From NCBI GenBank assembly GCA_900317865.1, contig ONIK01000012.1, forward strand, positions 1-64,000: a DNA stretch of 64,000 bases, read 5' to 3'. Below, piece by piece: positions 47,451-59,100 of this stretch; positions within the stretch are counted from its first letter, which is position 1, and every line of letters starts with the position of its first letter. The notes below the pieces were generated by a model. The model saw only the letters and a list, made by a program, of their open reading frames with translations, searched no databases and had not been told where the DNA came from. The position numbers and the translations under genes were made by a program. The DNA is from an uncultured Methanobrevibacter sp. (GTDB taxonomy: Archaea > Methanobacteriota > Methanobacteria > Methanobacteriales > Methanobacteriaceae).

Positions 47451-48831
47451 ATGAAAAATTTTGAGCAATGGTTTAATAATATTATAAAACAAGCAAATAT
47501 CATTAATTTAACGTACCCTATTGAAGGTACAGCTATTTGGATGCCTTATGGTTTTAAAATAAGGAAACATACAATTAATCTTATTAGGGACTTATTAGAT
47601 AAAACTCATGAAGAAGTTATTTTTCCAACGCTTGTACCTAAAAATCAACTTTTAAAAGAACTGGTCTTTGTTGAAAATTATGAAGATGAGGTATTTTGGG
47701 TTACGAAAGGTGGAAAAAATGATTTAAATGAACCATTGGCACTTAGGCCAACTAGTGAAACGATAATGTATCCTATGTTTGCATTATGGATTAGAAGCCA
47801 TGCTGACCTTCCAATAAGATATTATCAAGTTGTAAATGCATTCAGATACGAAACAAAGAACATCATAAATCTAATGCGTCTTCGTGAAATTTCTACTTTT
47901 AAGGAAGCACATACTGCACATGCCACAAAAAAGGAATCTGATATGCAGGTGTGCGAATTTATTAAAATCTATCAAAATTTTTTTTGATAAATTGGGAATT
48001 CCATATATTGTTTCTAAAAGACCGATTTGGGATAAATTTCCAGGTGCGGATTGTTCAATTGCCTTTGATGCCATTATGCCCAATGGCAAAACATTACAAA
48101 TTGCAACAGTCCATAATTTAGCTCAAAATCTGGCAAAACTATTTGATGTTGTCTTTGAAGATGTTGATGGAAAGCAAAAATATGCATATCAAATCTGTGC
48201 CTGAATATCTGAAAGGGTTATTGGATTGATTATTGCACTTCATGGCGATAAAGATGGCTTGCATTTGCCTCCAATAGTAGCACCTTATCAACTTATGATA
48301 ATACCGATTCTTGATAAAAACCAAGATGATGTTTTAAATAAATCTATGGAAATTAAAAATCATTTGGAAGCTCTAAAAATAAGAGTAAAAATTGATGATA
48401 GGAATATTGATGCAGTTAAAAAATTTGAGGAATGGACTGTTAAAGGCGTGCCCATTATACTTAAAATAGATGCAGATGATTTAAAAGATAATATTGCTCT
48501 TATTATAATGTGGGATGATTATGGAAATATTGAAGTTAATTTGGATGAATCTTTTGGGGATGCAATTTTGGACTTGTTAAATAAAATTGGTGAAAATCTA
48601 TCGAAATTGGCAAGGGAATTCCAGAAGAACCATATTAAATTTACAAAAGATATTGATGATATCCCTGAACTTATTGAAGAGGGTAATGTTGTTCACTTTA
48701 GTTGGTGTGGAGAGGAATCAATTGCTAAAAGAATTGTAGATGATATGGGTTATGATGTTTTGGATATGCAAAAAGATTATGCTGATGAAAATATTATCAA
48801 ATATTCAATTTTAATTGCCCAGAATCATTAA
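47451..48831 (+). pseudogene. proS: Prolyl-tRNA synthetase gene with frameshift and nonsense mutation
   Basis: Rebuilt, the gene encodes an archaeal-type Pro[76 protein letters not shown]. After IYQNFF a run of T (about 47981) shifts the frame; the next piece reads [40 protein letters not shown] and YAYQIC. There a TGA stop replaces a glycine-like codon before ISERV, and the third piece has LPPIVAPYQLMIIPI and the anticodon domain to the end. With two lesions it is most likely inactive. ProRS is essential, so an intact copy should lie elsewhere. Confidence 0.82.
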
Positions 48832-48940
48832 AATATATCTGAAAAAATTTTTCATGATAACTTAAAAAAGATATTTAATAAAAACTTCTGTTTCATTCAT
48901 ATTATATTTTTCTTACAAAAGTACACTAAATAGTAAAGTA

Positions 48941-48948
48941 TTTATATA
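48941..48948 (+). promoter_or_regulatory. TATA box of the thermosome gene
   Basis: TTTATATA, about 120 bases before the ATG, suggests a 5' leader of roughly 90 bases ending in AAAGGTGA. Confidence 0.45.
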
Positions 48949-49059
48949 ACCTTAAACTCATGTTATATGTAGAAAGGTTTATTCAACACTATAACTTATT
49001 TTTTTCATGTTGATAATTAAACTGATCTAATTATTTATAAAATTAAAAAAGGTGATTAA

Positions 49060-50670
49060 ATGGCACAAGGTGGACAACCAATTTTTATTTTACCTGAAGG
49101 AACTAACAGATCCATCGGTAGAGACGCACAAAGAAATAACATTTTAGCTGGTAAAGTATTAGCTGAAACTGTAAGAACTACTTTAGGTCCAAAAGGAATG
49201 GACAAAATGTTAGTCGATGGTCTTGGAGACATCGTAGTAACTAACGATGGTGTAACAATATTAAAAGAAATGGATATTGAACATCCTGCAGCAAAAATGC
49301 TCGTAGAAGTAGCAAAAACCCAAGAAGACGAAGTTGGAGACGGAACTACTACTGCAGTTATTATTGCTGGCGAATTATTAAAAAAATCAGAAAGTTTATT
49401 AGATTCCGATATTCACCCAACTATCATTGCAATGGGATACAGAAAAGCAGCTGAAAAAGCTCAAGCAATTTTAGACCAAATTGCAATTGATAAAGTTGAT
49501 ACTGAAACTTTAACTAAAGTAGCTATGACTGCTATGACTGGTAAAGGAACCGAAGCAGCACGTGAACCATTAGCAAAATTAATCGTTGAAGCAGTACAAA
49601 AAGTTGCTGATGGAAATGTTGTTGACACTGATAATATTAAAATTGAGAAAAAAGATGGTGCTGTTGTCGAAGAATCCAACTTAGTTGAAGGAGTAATTGT
49701 TGACAAAGAAAGAGTACATCCAGGTATGCCATCTGAAATCAAAGATGCAAAAATCGCTCTTATTAACTCTCCAATTGAAGCTAAAGAAACCGAAATGGAT
49801 GCAGAAATCAGAATTACTGACCCTGCTCAAATGCAAGCATTCATTGAAAAAGAAGAAAGCATGATTAAAGAAATGGTTCAAAAAATCGCTGATTCTGGAG
49901 CTAACGTAGTATTCGCACAAAAAGGTATTGATGACTTAGCACAACACTATTTGGCTAAATCCGATATTATGGCTGTAAGAAGAGTTAAAAAATCTGACAT
50001 TGAAAAATTATCCAGAGCTACTGGTGCAACTGTCGTTACCAATTTAGATGATTTAACTCCTGAAGACTTAGGTCAAGCTGGAACTGTTGAAGAAAGAAAA
50101 ATCTCCGGCGATGAAATGATTTTTGTTGAAGAATGTAGTGCAGCTAAATCCGTAACTTTATTCGTAAGAGGTAGTACCAAACACATCGTTGATGAAATCG
50201 TAAGAGCTATTGAAGACGCAATCGGTGTAGTGGCAGCTACTGTTGAAGATGACCAAGTTGTGGCTGGTGGAGGTGCACCTGAAATCGCTATGGCTAAACA
50301 ACTCAAAGATTATGCTGAATCCATTTCTGGAAGAGAACAATTAGCTGTAAATGCATTTGCAGAAGCTTTAGAAATTGTACCTAAAACTTTAGCTGAAAAC
50401 GCAGGTTTAGACAGCATTGACTCTTTAGTAGATTTAAGAGCTGCTCAAGAAGACAGTCCTTACATGGGATTAGATGTATTCACTGGTGAAGTAGCAGATA
50501 TGAAAGATGCTGGTGTAATTGAACCTAAACGTGTCAAAAAACAAGCTATCCAATCTGCATCTGAAGCAGCTGAAATGATTTTAAGAATTGATGATGTAAT
50601 TGCATCATCTGGTGGCGCTGAAGACATGCCAATGGATCCTGGTATGGGCGGTATGCCTCCAATGATGTAA
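49060..50670 (+). CDS. Thermosome (group II chaperonin) subunit
   Basis: A 536-residue chaperonin subunit that folds proteins in an ATP-driven double ring. [18 protein letters not shown] (62-64), GDGTTT (93-98), a helical protrusion region, [16 protein letters not shown] and the ending GGMPPMM are all typical. AGGTGA lies before the ATG. Codon use appears strongly selected (many GAA, AAA, GTA). The gene is single and strongly expressed by expectation. Confidence 0.96.
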   Translation: MAQGGQPIFILPEGTNRSIGRDAQRNNILAGKVLAETVRTTLGPKGMDKMLVDGLGDIVVTNDGVTILKEMDIEHPAAKMLVEVAKTQEDEVGDGTTTAVIIAGELLKKSESLLDSDIHPTIIAMGYRKAAEKAQAILDQIAIDKVDTETLTKVAMTAMTGKGTEAAREPLAKLIVEAVQKVADGNVVDTDNIKIEKKDGAVVEESNLVEGVIVDKERVHPGMPSEIKDAKIALINSPIEAKETEMDAEIRITDPAQMQAFIEKEESMIKEMVQKIADSGANVVFAQKGIDDLAQHYLAKSDIMAVRRVKKSDIEKLSRATGATVVTNLDDLTPEDLGQAGTVEERKISGDEMIFVEECSAAKSVTLFVRGSTKHIVDEIVRAIEDAIGVVAATVEDDQVVAGGGAPEIAMAKQLKDYAESISGREQLAVNAFAEALEIVPKTLAENAGLDSIDSLVDLRAAQEDSPYMGLDVFTGEVADMKDAGVIEPKRVKKQAIQSASEAAEMILRIDDVIASSGGAEDMPMDPGMGGMPPMM

Positions 50671-50702
50671 ATTTAATTTACATCTTTTTCTTTTTTTTAT
50701 TT

Positions 50703-51719
50703 ATGTCAAATAATAGACTTATTTTTAAAACTTCAACATCTGATGAAGTGTATTATTTTAAAGATTCGATTTTTATTAAATTTTTCAATAAAAGAAATAC
50801 TCTTTCTACTTCTGTTTTAAACGGCGGAATTCATAATGATTTAAATTTTGTTTTCAATCATCATTTGTCTCAAGACAATATTGATTATTTGGAAAATCAT
50901 GATTTGGATGATTATCTGATTAATCTGTGCAGTAATTACAATTTTAATCCACTAAAATCAACAGGTCTTGTTACTCTTGCTCTGATGAAGAATTTATCTA
51001 TCGTTACTAAGAGGTATAAAAAATTAGATGTTACCGCCATTACAACGGCAGGTGTTCGTGTAAATGCGGTTTGTGCGGGGGATGATGCCTCATATTATGA
51101 GGAAAACGGTGAGTTTAACTTTGGAACAATCAATACAATTTTGCTTATCAATTCTAAACTTGATGATAATGTCTTGGCTGAAGCTTTTATGGTAGCTAGT
51201 GAAGCTAAATCTGTTGCATTGAATAATTTAAAGATTCCTTCTCAGTTTTCCAATAATTTTGCAACAGGGACAGGTACTGATGGACTGGTAATTGCTTCAA
51301 ATTTGGATTCAGATAATTCAATAACAAATGCGGGAAAACATTCCAAATTAGGTGAACTGATTGGCAAAAGTATAGTTGAATCTATACATGTAGCAATTAA
51401 AAAGCAAGTGTGGATTACTGCAAGTTCACAATCTAATGTTTTGGTATTATTAAATAGATACAAATTAGATATCAATGAATTTTATGATAGCTTAAATCAA
51501 GAAAAACATAGCTTTATTTCACAGCTAAAAATCGATTCAAAAATTCAGGAAAATATTGCCGTTACATCTTCAATTTTAAATCTGATTGATGATGTGGAAA
51601 AGGGTATTCTTAAAAAAGATAATGCTTATAAATTGGCCAATTCATTTTTGCAATATTGTCGAGGCGATACTGTTAATTATTTGTTGGCATTTTGGATTGA
51701 AAAATTTCTACAAAACTAA
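50703..51719 (+). CDS. cbiZ: Adenosylcobinamide amidohydrolase (CbiZ family)
   Basis: A 338-residue protein of the CbiZ family, which removes the aminopropanol side chain of cobinamides so salvaged cobamides can be rebuilt. Family blocks are AITTAGVRVNAVCAGD, GTINTILLINSKL, FATGTGTDGLVIASN and HSKLGELIGKSIVESI. Members often are about 220-240 residues for the core; here the extra N- and C-terminal parts have no clear family match. It lies about 30 bases after the thermosome and starts without a clear ribosome site. Confidence 0.78.
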   Translation: MSNNRLIFKTSTSDEVYYFKDSIFIKFFNKRNTLSTSVLNGGIHNDLNFVFNHHLSQDNIDYLENHDLDDYLINLCSNYNFNPLKSTGLVTLALMKNLSIVTKRYKKLDVTAITTAGVRVNAVCAGDDASYYEENGEFNFGTINTILLINSKLDDNVLAEAFMVASEAKSVALNNLKIPSQFSNNFATGTGTDGLVIASNLDSDNSITNAGKHSKLGELIGKSIVESIHVAIKKQVWITASSQSNVLVLLNRYKLDINEFYDSLNQEKHSFISQLKIDSKIQENIAVTSSILNLIDDVEKGILKKDNAYKLANSFLQYCRGDTVNYLLAFWIEKFLQN

Positions 51720-51765
51720 ACTATTTAAATTAATAATTTAATAATATTGTATAATAGGTGATTTA

Positions 51766-51993
51766 ATGAGAACTAAAGAATTATTCAACAAGGAAGTTTT
51801 GGACGGTAACATAAAAATTATCGGTAAAGTTCAGGAAATTATCTTTGATGAAGATAGCTTTGAAATTACAGATTTGGTAATTAAAAAAATAGGAATTTCC
51901 GAACAACTTCGTGATAGTGAAAATGTTATTCCTGTAGAATTGGTAAAAACTGTCGGCGATAAAGTTTTACTTAAAAGTGATGATGATATATAA
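51766..51993 (+). CDS. PRC-barrel domain protein
   Basis: A 75-residue single PRC-barrel: [34 protein letters not shown] and [20 protein letters not shown]. It is a short relative of 33617-33889, without the acidic tail. GGTGA lies upstream. Its stop shares a base with the pyrE start (TAATG), so it is coupled to pyrE and the SpoIIM-like gene. Confidence 0.82.
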   Translation: MRTKELFNKEVLDGNIKIIGKVQEIIFDEDSFEITDLVIKKIGISEQLRDSENVIPVELVKTVGDKVLLKSDDDI

Positions 51994-52514
51994 TGACATC
52001 TAAAGAACATTTAATCCAACTATTAAAAGAAAATGAAGTTTTTCTTAAAGGGGATTTTACATTATCTTCAGGTAAAAAAAGTGATTACTATATTAATATG
52101 AAAAAAGCTATTACGGAGCCTGAAATATTATCAACAATTGCTAAATTAATTACAGAATTGATTGCAGAAGATAATGTTGATAAAGTTGCCGGCCCTGCTT
52201 TAGGTGCAGTTCCAATCGCAACCGCTGTATCTCTTGAAAGTAAAATTCCATTATTAATGATTAGAAAAGAAAAGAAAGGTTATGGTACCTCTAAATTAAT
52301 TGAAGGGGAGTTAAACTCTGGCGATAATGTCATTGTTGTTGAAGATGTAACAACAACTGGAGGATCTCTGCTTAAAGCTATTAAAGCCATTCGTGAAAAT
52401 GGCGGTAATGTAACAAGGGCTTTTGTTGTTGTGGACAGACAAGAAGGTGCTGGTGAAGCATTTGAAAAAGAAGGTATTGTCTTAGAACCTTTAATTAAAG
52501 TGGATGAGTTCTAA
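51993..52514 (+). CDS. pyrE: Orotate phosphoribosyltransferase
   Basis: A 173-residue enzyme that adds PRPP to orotate in UMP synthesis. The PRPP motif is [36 protein letters not shown] and [14 protein letters not shown] are typical. It overlaps its neighbours by one base on both sides, in a PRC-barrel, pyrE, SpoIIM-like unit. Confidence 0.94.
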   Translation: MTSKEHLIQLLKENEVFLKGDFTLSSGKKSDYYINMKKAITEPEILSTIAKLITELIAEDNVDKVAGPALGAVPIATAVSLESKIPLLMIRKEKKGYGTSKLIEGELNSGDNVIVVEDVTTTGGSLLKAIKAIRENGGNVTRAFVVVDRQEGAGEAFEKEGIVLEPLIKVDEF

Positions 52515-53119
52515 TGATTGAAATATTTACAAAAGAGTATATAAAAGGATATTTTTCCAGAAATAAAAAAGTGATACTAATTGCTTTGGCAATTTTTCTA
52601 GTATTTTTTGTCATTGGTATTATTGTGGGTAATATTCAGGCTGGAGATAATTATGGCCTAATTACTAAAGAAATGAGTAAAAGTAATGTGGCAATCCCTT
52701 TTTCTGAAGTTAGTGGTGGTGCTATAGGATTATTCATCCATAATTTGTCAGTTGATTTAATGATTTTTATTGGTGGATGTTTATTTTCAATAATTTCAGT
52801 GTTGCTAATAATTTTTAATGCTGTAACTATTGGTATACCATTCGGTGGTGATTTTTATTTTGCTTTCCTGTCAATCATTCCTCATTTCATCTTTGAATAT
52901 TTGGGAGGAAGTGTTTTTACATTAACTGGTGCATTTTTAATTACAAAACTGGAAATTGATATTATTAAAAAAAGAAGTTTCAGGGAAGCTGTTTCGGATT
53001 CTTATATTCTAAAAGACATTCTTTTTTCACTGATATTGACAGTGATTTTTTTATTTATTGCAGCAGTTATCGAAGCATATGTTACTCCAGGTATTGTAAT
53101 TGCGGCATTCAGCAAATGA
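52514..53119 (+). CDS. SpoIIM-like (DUF95) membrane protein
   Basis: A 201-residue protein with about five membrane helices. The family segment NAVTIGIPFGG... and IIPHFIFEYLGG matches the NG/PHGxxE pattern of the SpoIIM/DUF95 family. Function in archaea is not known. Its start overlaps pyrE by one base, so it is cotranscribed. It converges with moaB. Confidence 0.82.
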   Translation: MIEIFTKEYIKGYFSRNKKVILIALAIFLVFFVIGIIVGNIQAGDNYGLITKEMSKSNVAIPFSEVSGGAIGLFIHNLSVDLMIFIGGCLFSIISVLLIIFNAVTIGIPFGGDFYFAFLSIIPHFIFEYLGGSVFTLTGAFLITKLEIDIIKKRSFREAVSDSYILKDILFSLILTVIFLFIAAVIEAYVTPGIVIAAFSK

Positions 53120-53164
53120 TTAATAATAAAAAAATGATGGATGTTGAATCCATCTAAAATTATT

Positions 53165-53668
53165 TTATTTTTTTGCATGATGAACGATATGAGGTAGTTC
53201 ATCAATAATTATTTTTAAAGCTGTTTTAACTGCGTTAGGTGATCCGGGCATGGAAAATATGCAACATTTTTTATAAACACCTGCAGTTGCACGAGAAAGC
53301 AGTGCTCCTGAACCAATTTCGATATATGATTGATTTCTAAATATTTCACCAAATCCATCAATTTTTTTGTCGAATAACTCTTCAACGGTTTCCACAGTAA
53401 TATCTCTATCACTAAGGCCAGTTCCTCCATTAGTTAATATGACATCAATGCCTTCATCAGCCATTTCTTCAATGGCATTTAAAAGATCATCTTTTTCGTC
53501 TTTGATGATGCATCTAGATTTTAATATATATCTTTTTTCAATTTCTTTTTCTATATAATCTCCGGATAAATCTTCCTTTTTGCTTCTGCTATCACTTAAT
53601 GTGATGATGGCGCAAGATATATCTGAAGATGATTCGTCTTGATGTTCTTTTGTTGTTTTACTTCCCAT
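53165..53668 (-). CDS. moaB: Molybdenum cofactor biosynthesis protein MoaB/MogA type
   Basis: A 167-residue protein that adenylylates molybdopterin. The marks are AIITLSDSRSKKEDLSGDYI, VILTNGGTGLSDRDITVETVEELFDK and SRATAGVYKKCCIFSMPGSPNAVKTAL. Methanogens need molybdo- or tungstopterin for formylmethanofuran and formate dehydrogenases. It is a single gene next to the regulator group. Confidence 0.92.
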   Translation of the reverse strand: MGSKTTKEHQDESSSDISCAIITLSDSRSKKEDLSGDYIEKEIEKRYILKSRCIIKDEKDDLLNAIEEMADEGIDVILTNGGTGLSDRDITVETVEELFDKKIDGFGEIFRNQSYIEIGSGALLSRATAGVYKKCCIFSMPGSPNAVKTALKIIIDELPHIVHHAKK

Positions 53669-53716
53669 TCAATCACCTGAATTTTTATCTTATAATAGTT
53701 TATATTTAATTGATAT

Positions 53717-54007
53717 TTAAATTAACTCTTTAATTCGATAAAATTCCTCCTTTTCATTTAGCAGTGATTGGGTTGCAGAATAACAGGCACCATATTTTAC
53801 CCCGTTTTTTTCGACAATTTTGTATTTTAACATTATCTGAAAATGACGATATGCTGTGTTGTAACTAATATTTAGTATATTAGACATTTGATTGGGATTA
53901 TATGGCCTTTCCAGTATTTGCTCTATTATTCTGGCTGATGTTTTTCCACCTTTTCTCTGTAAGAGAATTATTTCCAATGCTATTACTGTATTATTCTTTT
54001 CTCTCAT
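53717..54007 (-). CDS. Winged-helix transcription regulator
   Basis: A 96-residue DNA-binding protein. It has a helix-turn-helix in ARIIEQILERPYNPNQMSNILNISYNTAYRHFQIMLKYKIVEKNG, typical of archaeal winged helix (ArsR-like) regulators. The ATG at 54007 is chosen over a GTG at 54016. It overlaps the end of the FilR1-type gene upstream, so all three regulators form one minus-strand unit. The target is unknown. Confidence 0.78.
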   Translation of the reverse strand: MREKNNTVIALEIILLQRKGGKTSARIIEQILERPYNPNQMSNILNISYNTAYRHFQIMLKYKIVEKNGVKYGACYSATQSLLNEKEEFYRIKELI

Positions 54008-54812
54008 TATTATCACTTCTCATATAATCTTTGAAAAGTTCCTTACTCCACTTTATTGCACTTTTATCTGTGGCTATGATAATTTGTGAGTCATCATAGT
54101 GGTTATCTTTAAAAAATAATGTCAGTGCCATAAAATCTGTGGAGTAAGTTAAAAATATTTTTAGATTTTTTTCTGTTTCAAATATTCTTACATTTTCATT
54201 CTCAATCAAAGATTTTTTCAGATATCTGCTTTGTTTCATGGTTTGCAGTATTTTAGAATTGATTAATATTGTCAATTGTGTCATTTCATTGTTTTTTAAT
54301 TGTTTTATTAAATATTTGAAATGATTTTCTGAATATATTGGTAGTATTATTGTTAATTCATTTGACGATGATATTAACTCAACGTATTTGTTGAAAGCAT
54401 TTGATAAATCACTTGTCGTTGATGAAATGAACTGAGCATCCTTTAAAAGATATAACTTGTTTAAAAAATTTTCTGGAATTCCACTTAAATCGTGGTTATT
54501 CCAGAAAAGTTTATTTTTTTCAATCGAATGCCAGTTTTCAATCAATTTAATTATATTTGTCGCAAGCAGATATCCGTTTGATGTTAATTCATAATATTTT
54601 CTATCTTTTTTGATTAAATTATTTTCTTCAAGTTCTTTTAAACCATGCAATATGGTTGCTGAAGGCTTTTGCAATTCATTTCTGATTTCATTAAGGTTTT
54701 TTTTATCATTATATAATACCACTAAGATTAATGTTCGCATTGATGATGTTAATAGGTATTTAACATTTTTGAATTCCTGTGTATTGTTATTTTTAGCAGC
54801 ATTCTCGCTCAT
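53991..54812 (-). CDS. Winged helix plus FilR1 (DUF1724) regulator
   Basis: A 273-residue protein with an N-terminal winged helix (LTSSMRTLILVVLYNDKKNLNEIRNELQKPSATILHGLKELEENNLI) and a C-terminal domain with IPIYSENHFKYLIKQL, FETEKNLKIFLTYSTDFMALTLFFKDNHYD and ATDKSAIKWSKELF, which fits the methanogen FilR1/DUF1724 regulator family. Its start immediately follows the stop of the frameshifted FilR1 relative upstream. It likely regulates nearby genes; the adhesin genes at 56196 and 60236 are candidates (inference). Confidence 0.78.
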   Translation of the reverse strand: MSENAAKNNNTQEFKNVKYLLTSSMRTLILVVLYNDKKNLNEIRNELQKPSATILHGLKELEENNLIKKDRKYYELTSNGYLLATNIIKLIENWHSIEKNKLFWNNHDLSGIPENFLNKLYLLKDAQFISSTTSDLSNAFNKYVELISSSNELTIILPIYSENHFKYLIKQLKNNEMTQLTILINSKILQTMKQSRYLKKSLIENENVRIFETEKNLKIFLTYSTDFMALTLFFKDNHYDDSQIIIATDKSAIKWSKELFKDYMRSDNNERKE

Positions 54813-55518
54813 TTAAATCACTTTCATTTTCATCGTTTCAAATAAGTCATTTGCCCATTTAACTGATTCAGGAGTATTTGAATTTAGAATTCTATTTTGA
54901 TCGTAACTTCCGTCAGTCTTAAATAATCCCAAATTCATTGATTCATCGCAGATTAACAGGTATATATCTAATTTTTCTTTTAGGATATGAATTTTTAAAG
55001 AAGAGTTTTTTATGCATCTGTTCTTTAAATCCTTATCTATCTGGGATATTAATCCTTTATAAATATCCTTTCCCATTATCAATTCAATTTTTCCATCATT
55101 TTTCATTATATTTTCAATCAATTTCGGATAATCCGGATGTATGTATGGCAGAATTCCTCTGATATTTTTGGAATTTTCCAGCTGTTTCCTGATATTGTTG
55201 TGAGTTTTATAAATATCAATGGGGTCAGTTTCTATCAATTTTGATTCATATAACTCAGTAATATTTTTAATCAGCTCAGTATTGATGTTATTTATGTCAT
55301 GCTTATACCAAAGAAACTCTGTTTTCTTTAGTAACGTGGTTTTTGTACTCCAATTTGTTCATATTGTTTGAAACGGAGGAGTATGCAATATTTGTCTTAT
55401 TTACAATGTCTTTAATTGTTTGAGGTTCATCATTCAGTTCCGTTAGTATTTTTAATCTTATTTCTGATTTGACAATAAATAACATGTCCTTTTCGATATA
55501 ATTTTTCCCTAAAATCAT
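54813..55518 (-). pseudogene. Frameshifted FilR1-type regulator
   Basis: The N-terminal piece (55518-55303) has a winged helix (SEIRLKILTELNDEPQTIKDIVNKTNIAYSSVSNNMNKLE) and stops after ENRVSLV. Near 55335 a shift of one base leads to KKTEFLWYKHDINNINTELIKNITELYESK, which continues without a stop into 54813-55238 (IRGILPYIHPDYPKLIEN, IDIYLLICDESMNLGLFKTDG, NTPESVKWANDLFE), a FilR1-like domain. The rebuilt product is about 235 residues. One frameshift only; it may be recent, or a sequencing error. Confidence 0.7.
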
Positions 55519-55629
55519 TTTATCACAGCATTAACTTTTTTCTTTTTTTAGATTATTATTCATGTTCTTTGGAAATATGTTCCTACTATTACATTTTTTC
55601 CATCAAATTAATATAAATATATGAAAATT

Positions 55630-55695
55630 TGGTGAATATTCTATGAATATTCCCGGAATATTGGGTGAATATTCTATGAATATTCCCGGAATATT
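55630..55695. repeat. Two tandem 33-bp repeats made of palindromes
   Basis: A 33-bp unit (GGGTGAATATTCTATGAATA followed by TTCCCGGAATATT) is present twice, 55630-55662 and 55663-55695, differing only in the first base; the third copy starts but stops at GGGTGAAAATC. Each unit holds GAATATTCTATGAATATTC and the perfect palindrome AATATTCC-C-GGAATATT. It sits next to a TATA-like element (about 55610-55621, minus strand) before the regulator at 55518 and about 400 bases before the adhesin promoter. It is a likely binding site for a dimeric regulator. Confidence 0.7.
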
Positions 55696-56071
55696 GGGTG
55701 AAAATCTTATATGAAAATTAATTTAGTAATGATTTAAATGATTTTACATTAAAATTTGATTTAAAGTAAAAATAAATTTTTATTTTAAAATTTGCCATTT
55801 ATAATGGGATTGTTATGGGTAAAGTATTTTTTTATGAATTATTGGCAAGTTTTGCTTCTTTTGTGTAAAAATTTGGTAATGATATTTTTTTCTTAACTAT
55901 TTCTCTGTTTATGGTGGTTAATGATGAATTTCTTTTGAATATTATTTATATTAATATTTAAATGGACAAAATATTATTCTTTTATTTCCTAACAAATTTT
56001 GATTTATTTTTTGATTTAAATAAATAATATTTATTAATAATTTCTTTTAACAACAGATATATAAATATCAG

Positions 56072-56079
56072 TTTATATA
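56072..56079 (+). promoter_or_regulatory. TATA box of the 1276-residue adhesin gene
   Basis: TTTATATA, 124 bases before the ATG, would give a 5' leader of about 90-95 bases. The leader has GGGATGAAG before the start. Confidence 0.4.
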
Positions 56080-56195
56080 ATCAATATTGAGGATTGAATA
56101 TTTTTAAACAATAAAAACTCTATTGTGGTTGTTTGTTTGGAATATAATGTAATTCTTAAAAAATTTTTATTATGATAAATATGGGATGAAGAATT

Positions 56196-59100
56196 ATGAA
56201 ATACAAGAAAAGCTTAATCATATTTGCACTGATCATCTTCATATTTGGTATTGCAAGTGTATGTGCAAGTGATGCCAATACTGTGGTCGCAAGTGTTGAT
56301 GGACAGGCATCCGGATTTATGATTATTAATGAAATCGGATCAAATAATGTTGCATCGGATGATTCTCAAATTTTGGGATTATCAAACAGCAACGAAATAC
56401 TTAAAGAACCTACAACAGTTACAAATCACACTTTCGATGCTATTGAAAGTGCAATTAACGAGGGTTATGATACTATCTATCTTGAACCGGGCATATACAC
56501 GGGAAATGATTTGGTAGGAATTATTGAAAAGGAAAATATTAATATTATCGGAAATTCTACAATACTTGATGCACAGGGACAGACTGGAATACTTCTAATT
56601 TCGGACTCAAGAGATGTAATAATACGAGATATTACATTCGTAAACGGTAACTATGAGAGCGGTGGGGCAATATTGGCTAGCTATTGTGCAAACGTGCAAA
56701 TCATCGACTGCACATTCATAAACAACACGGCATCCCGGGCGGGTGGAGCAATATCATCTGCTTTTGCTAATGTACAAGTCATCAACTCCTCCTTCACAAA
56801 CAACAATGCAGATAGTTATGGTGGAGCAATATACTGGGCTTCGTGGGATATGAAAATCGAAGGGAGCATTTTTACAAACAACACTGCAGAAGGTAATTCT
56901 ATAATATGCGGACAGTTGGGTTCCGGGCAAATCACAACCAGTATTTTTACAAATAACCATGCTGATGTTGTAATAGATACTGATAACCACTTAAAAGTCA
57001 ACAATAATATTTTCCTAAACAACAACGGAACTTCCATAAATTTTGACATGGATGATTGTAATGGGGACTACAATTGGTTTGGACACAATCAAAGCAACTA
57101 TAAAGACAATCCGGGAATAAAATTCTGCAGCAAATGGCTATTTTTAAATGGAACAGCAAATCCTGATATAATGTCTGTGGCAGACACATCAAACATAACT
57201 TTTACAATATGGTCCTATGATCCTGACAATAACAATTCAGGCGAATATGACAAAAATCTCTTAAAACCTGTTGACCTGACAATCACTGCAACAAATGGTG
57301 ATGTAAGTAGTAATACTGCCAAATTTGGAGATACTATTACGTACACGGCAACTAAGGGTGGAACTGCTGGTGTGACCGCATCAATAGAAGAAAATGTCGT
57401 TGACACAATTCCATTAAATATCAATAAGGAAAATCCGAACCTTTCAGTTGTTGATGAAGAGGTGCCATATGCAGAAAATACGGCCCTTACACTCAATTAC
57501 AGTTCTGCTGCAACCGGAAAAGTAAACATAACACTTAACGGTAAAAAACACAACGAAATATTTACTGATTTGGATTTGAATTCCACAATAAACCTTGAAG
57601 GCATTCTTCCTGATGAGTATGATGTAATGGTAATATATTCTGGTGACGATTCATTTTTAAATGCTACTGCATCCGGAAGGTTGACTGTAGCGAAACTTGA
57701 TTCAAACATTACTGTGCAGTCATATGACATAAATGTCACTGACGGTGATGGTCTAATGTTTAAGGTAACACTGCCTAAAAATGCAACTGGAAACATGACA
57801 CTAAGCAATGGCAAAATAATAGATGTTTCCAAAGAAGGTAAAAAAGGTAAAAAAGTACTAACTGTTGAAATAAGAAATGATGAATACTCTGTTGGAGAAT
57901 ATGAATGGACATTCAACTATCTGGGGGATGACATCTACAAAAACTCAACAGACCAGGCAACATCAAACATCCTAATCATACAGACAAAAATTATTCCAGA
58001 AAATAAAACAATTGAAATGATTTTCGATGACAAATCCAAAATCAACTATACAACAGAACCCGACGACCTAAAAGAAATTACATTTGAAAGCACTAACACA
58101 AGCGTAGTTACAGTCAATTCCAAAGGAATCATTAAAGCGGTTGGTGCCGGAAAAGCTCAAATTATAATTTTATTCAAAGGTGATGAAAATTATACTGCTT
58201 GTGATGCTACTGTTGCAGTTACTGTTAAAAAGATACCTGCAGTCATTAAACCTGGTGCGGTTAGTTATGTTGTTTATATAGATGATACTCGAGATAACCT
58301 TGCTGTGCTTCAGGATGAGGATGGAAATAATGTCACTGATGAGTACACCTTAACTTACACTTCAGGCAATGAATCAGTTGTTAAAATTGTAGATGATTCA
58401 TTTGTTGCTGTTGGTGCGGGTACGACGACCATTACAGTTTCATTTAATGGTAATGATAAGTATGAAGCTGCTGATATTGTCATATTCAATGTAGGTGTAT
58501 TTAAAATACCTACTGAAATTCTAATTCAGAATAATACTTTGGATATGGAAGTTGGTGATGTTGCTGACCCTGTTGTTAGCCTGATGCCTTCCGATGCAGG
58601 TAATTTAACTTTCATTTCTCATTTTTCAGGGATTGTTTCTGTAGATAATAAAGGTATTGTTACTGCTGTCGGTGAAGGTAGTTCTTTCATCACTGTAAGA
58701 TTTGATGGTAATGACAAATATGTATCATCTAGTGCTACCATATCAGTAACTGTATCTAAAGTTGCATTCGACCCTGAAATCACTGTGAATGATACAAATG
58801 TTGCTGTCAGTGTTCCTGAAAATGCTACTGGTGGGATGACTTTGGCTATTGGTAATGAAACTTTTGTTGCATATATCAAAGACAGTATTGCAAGCTTTGA
58901 TTTAAGTGATGTTCCTCCAGGTGATTACAACACAACCATAACTTATTATGGTGATGAAAAATATGCTAGATTTGAAGTTGTTTATCCAATTTCCATTGAA
59001 AACAAATCCATATTGAGTGTTGATGACTTAATTAAGTATTATGGTGGTCCGGAAAGATTTGTTGTAAATATTACTGACCGTAAATTCAATCCTATTGCAA

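Larger units (their letters stand above)
55519..56195. other. Long intergenic region between regulators and adhesin
   Basis: Apart from the tandem palindromes at 55630-55695 and the TATA box at 56072 the 677 bases hold no coding frame longer than about 20 codons. The region is very AT-rich with poly-T tracts. It may carry control sites for both the regulator unit and the adhesin. Confidence 0.55.

Noticed and set aside
55816..55869. Short frame MGKVFFYELLASFASFV
   Set aside because: Only 17 codons, no ribosome site, in very AT-rich DNA; not supportable as a gene.
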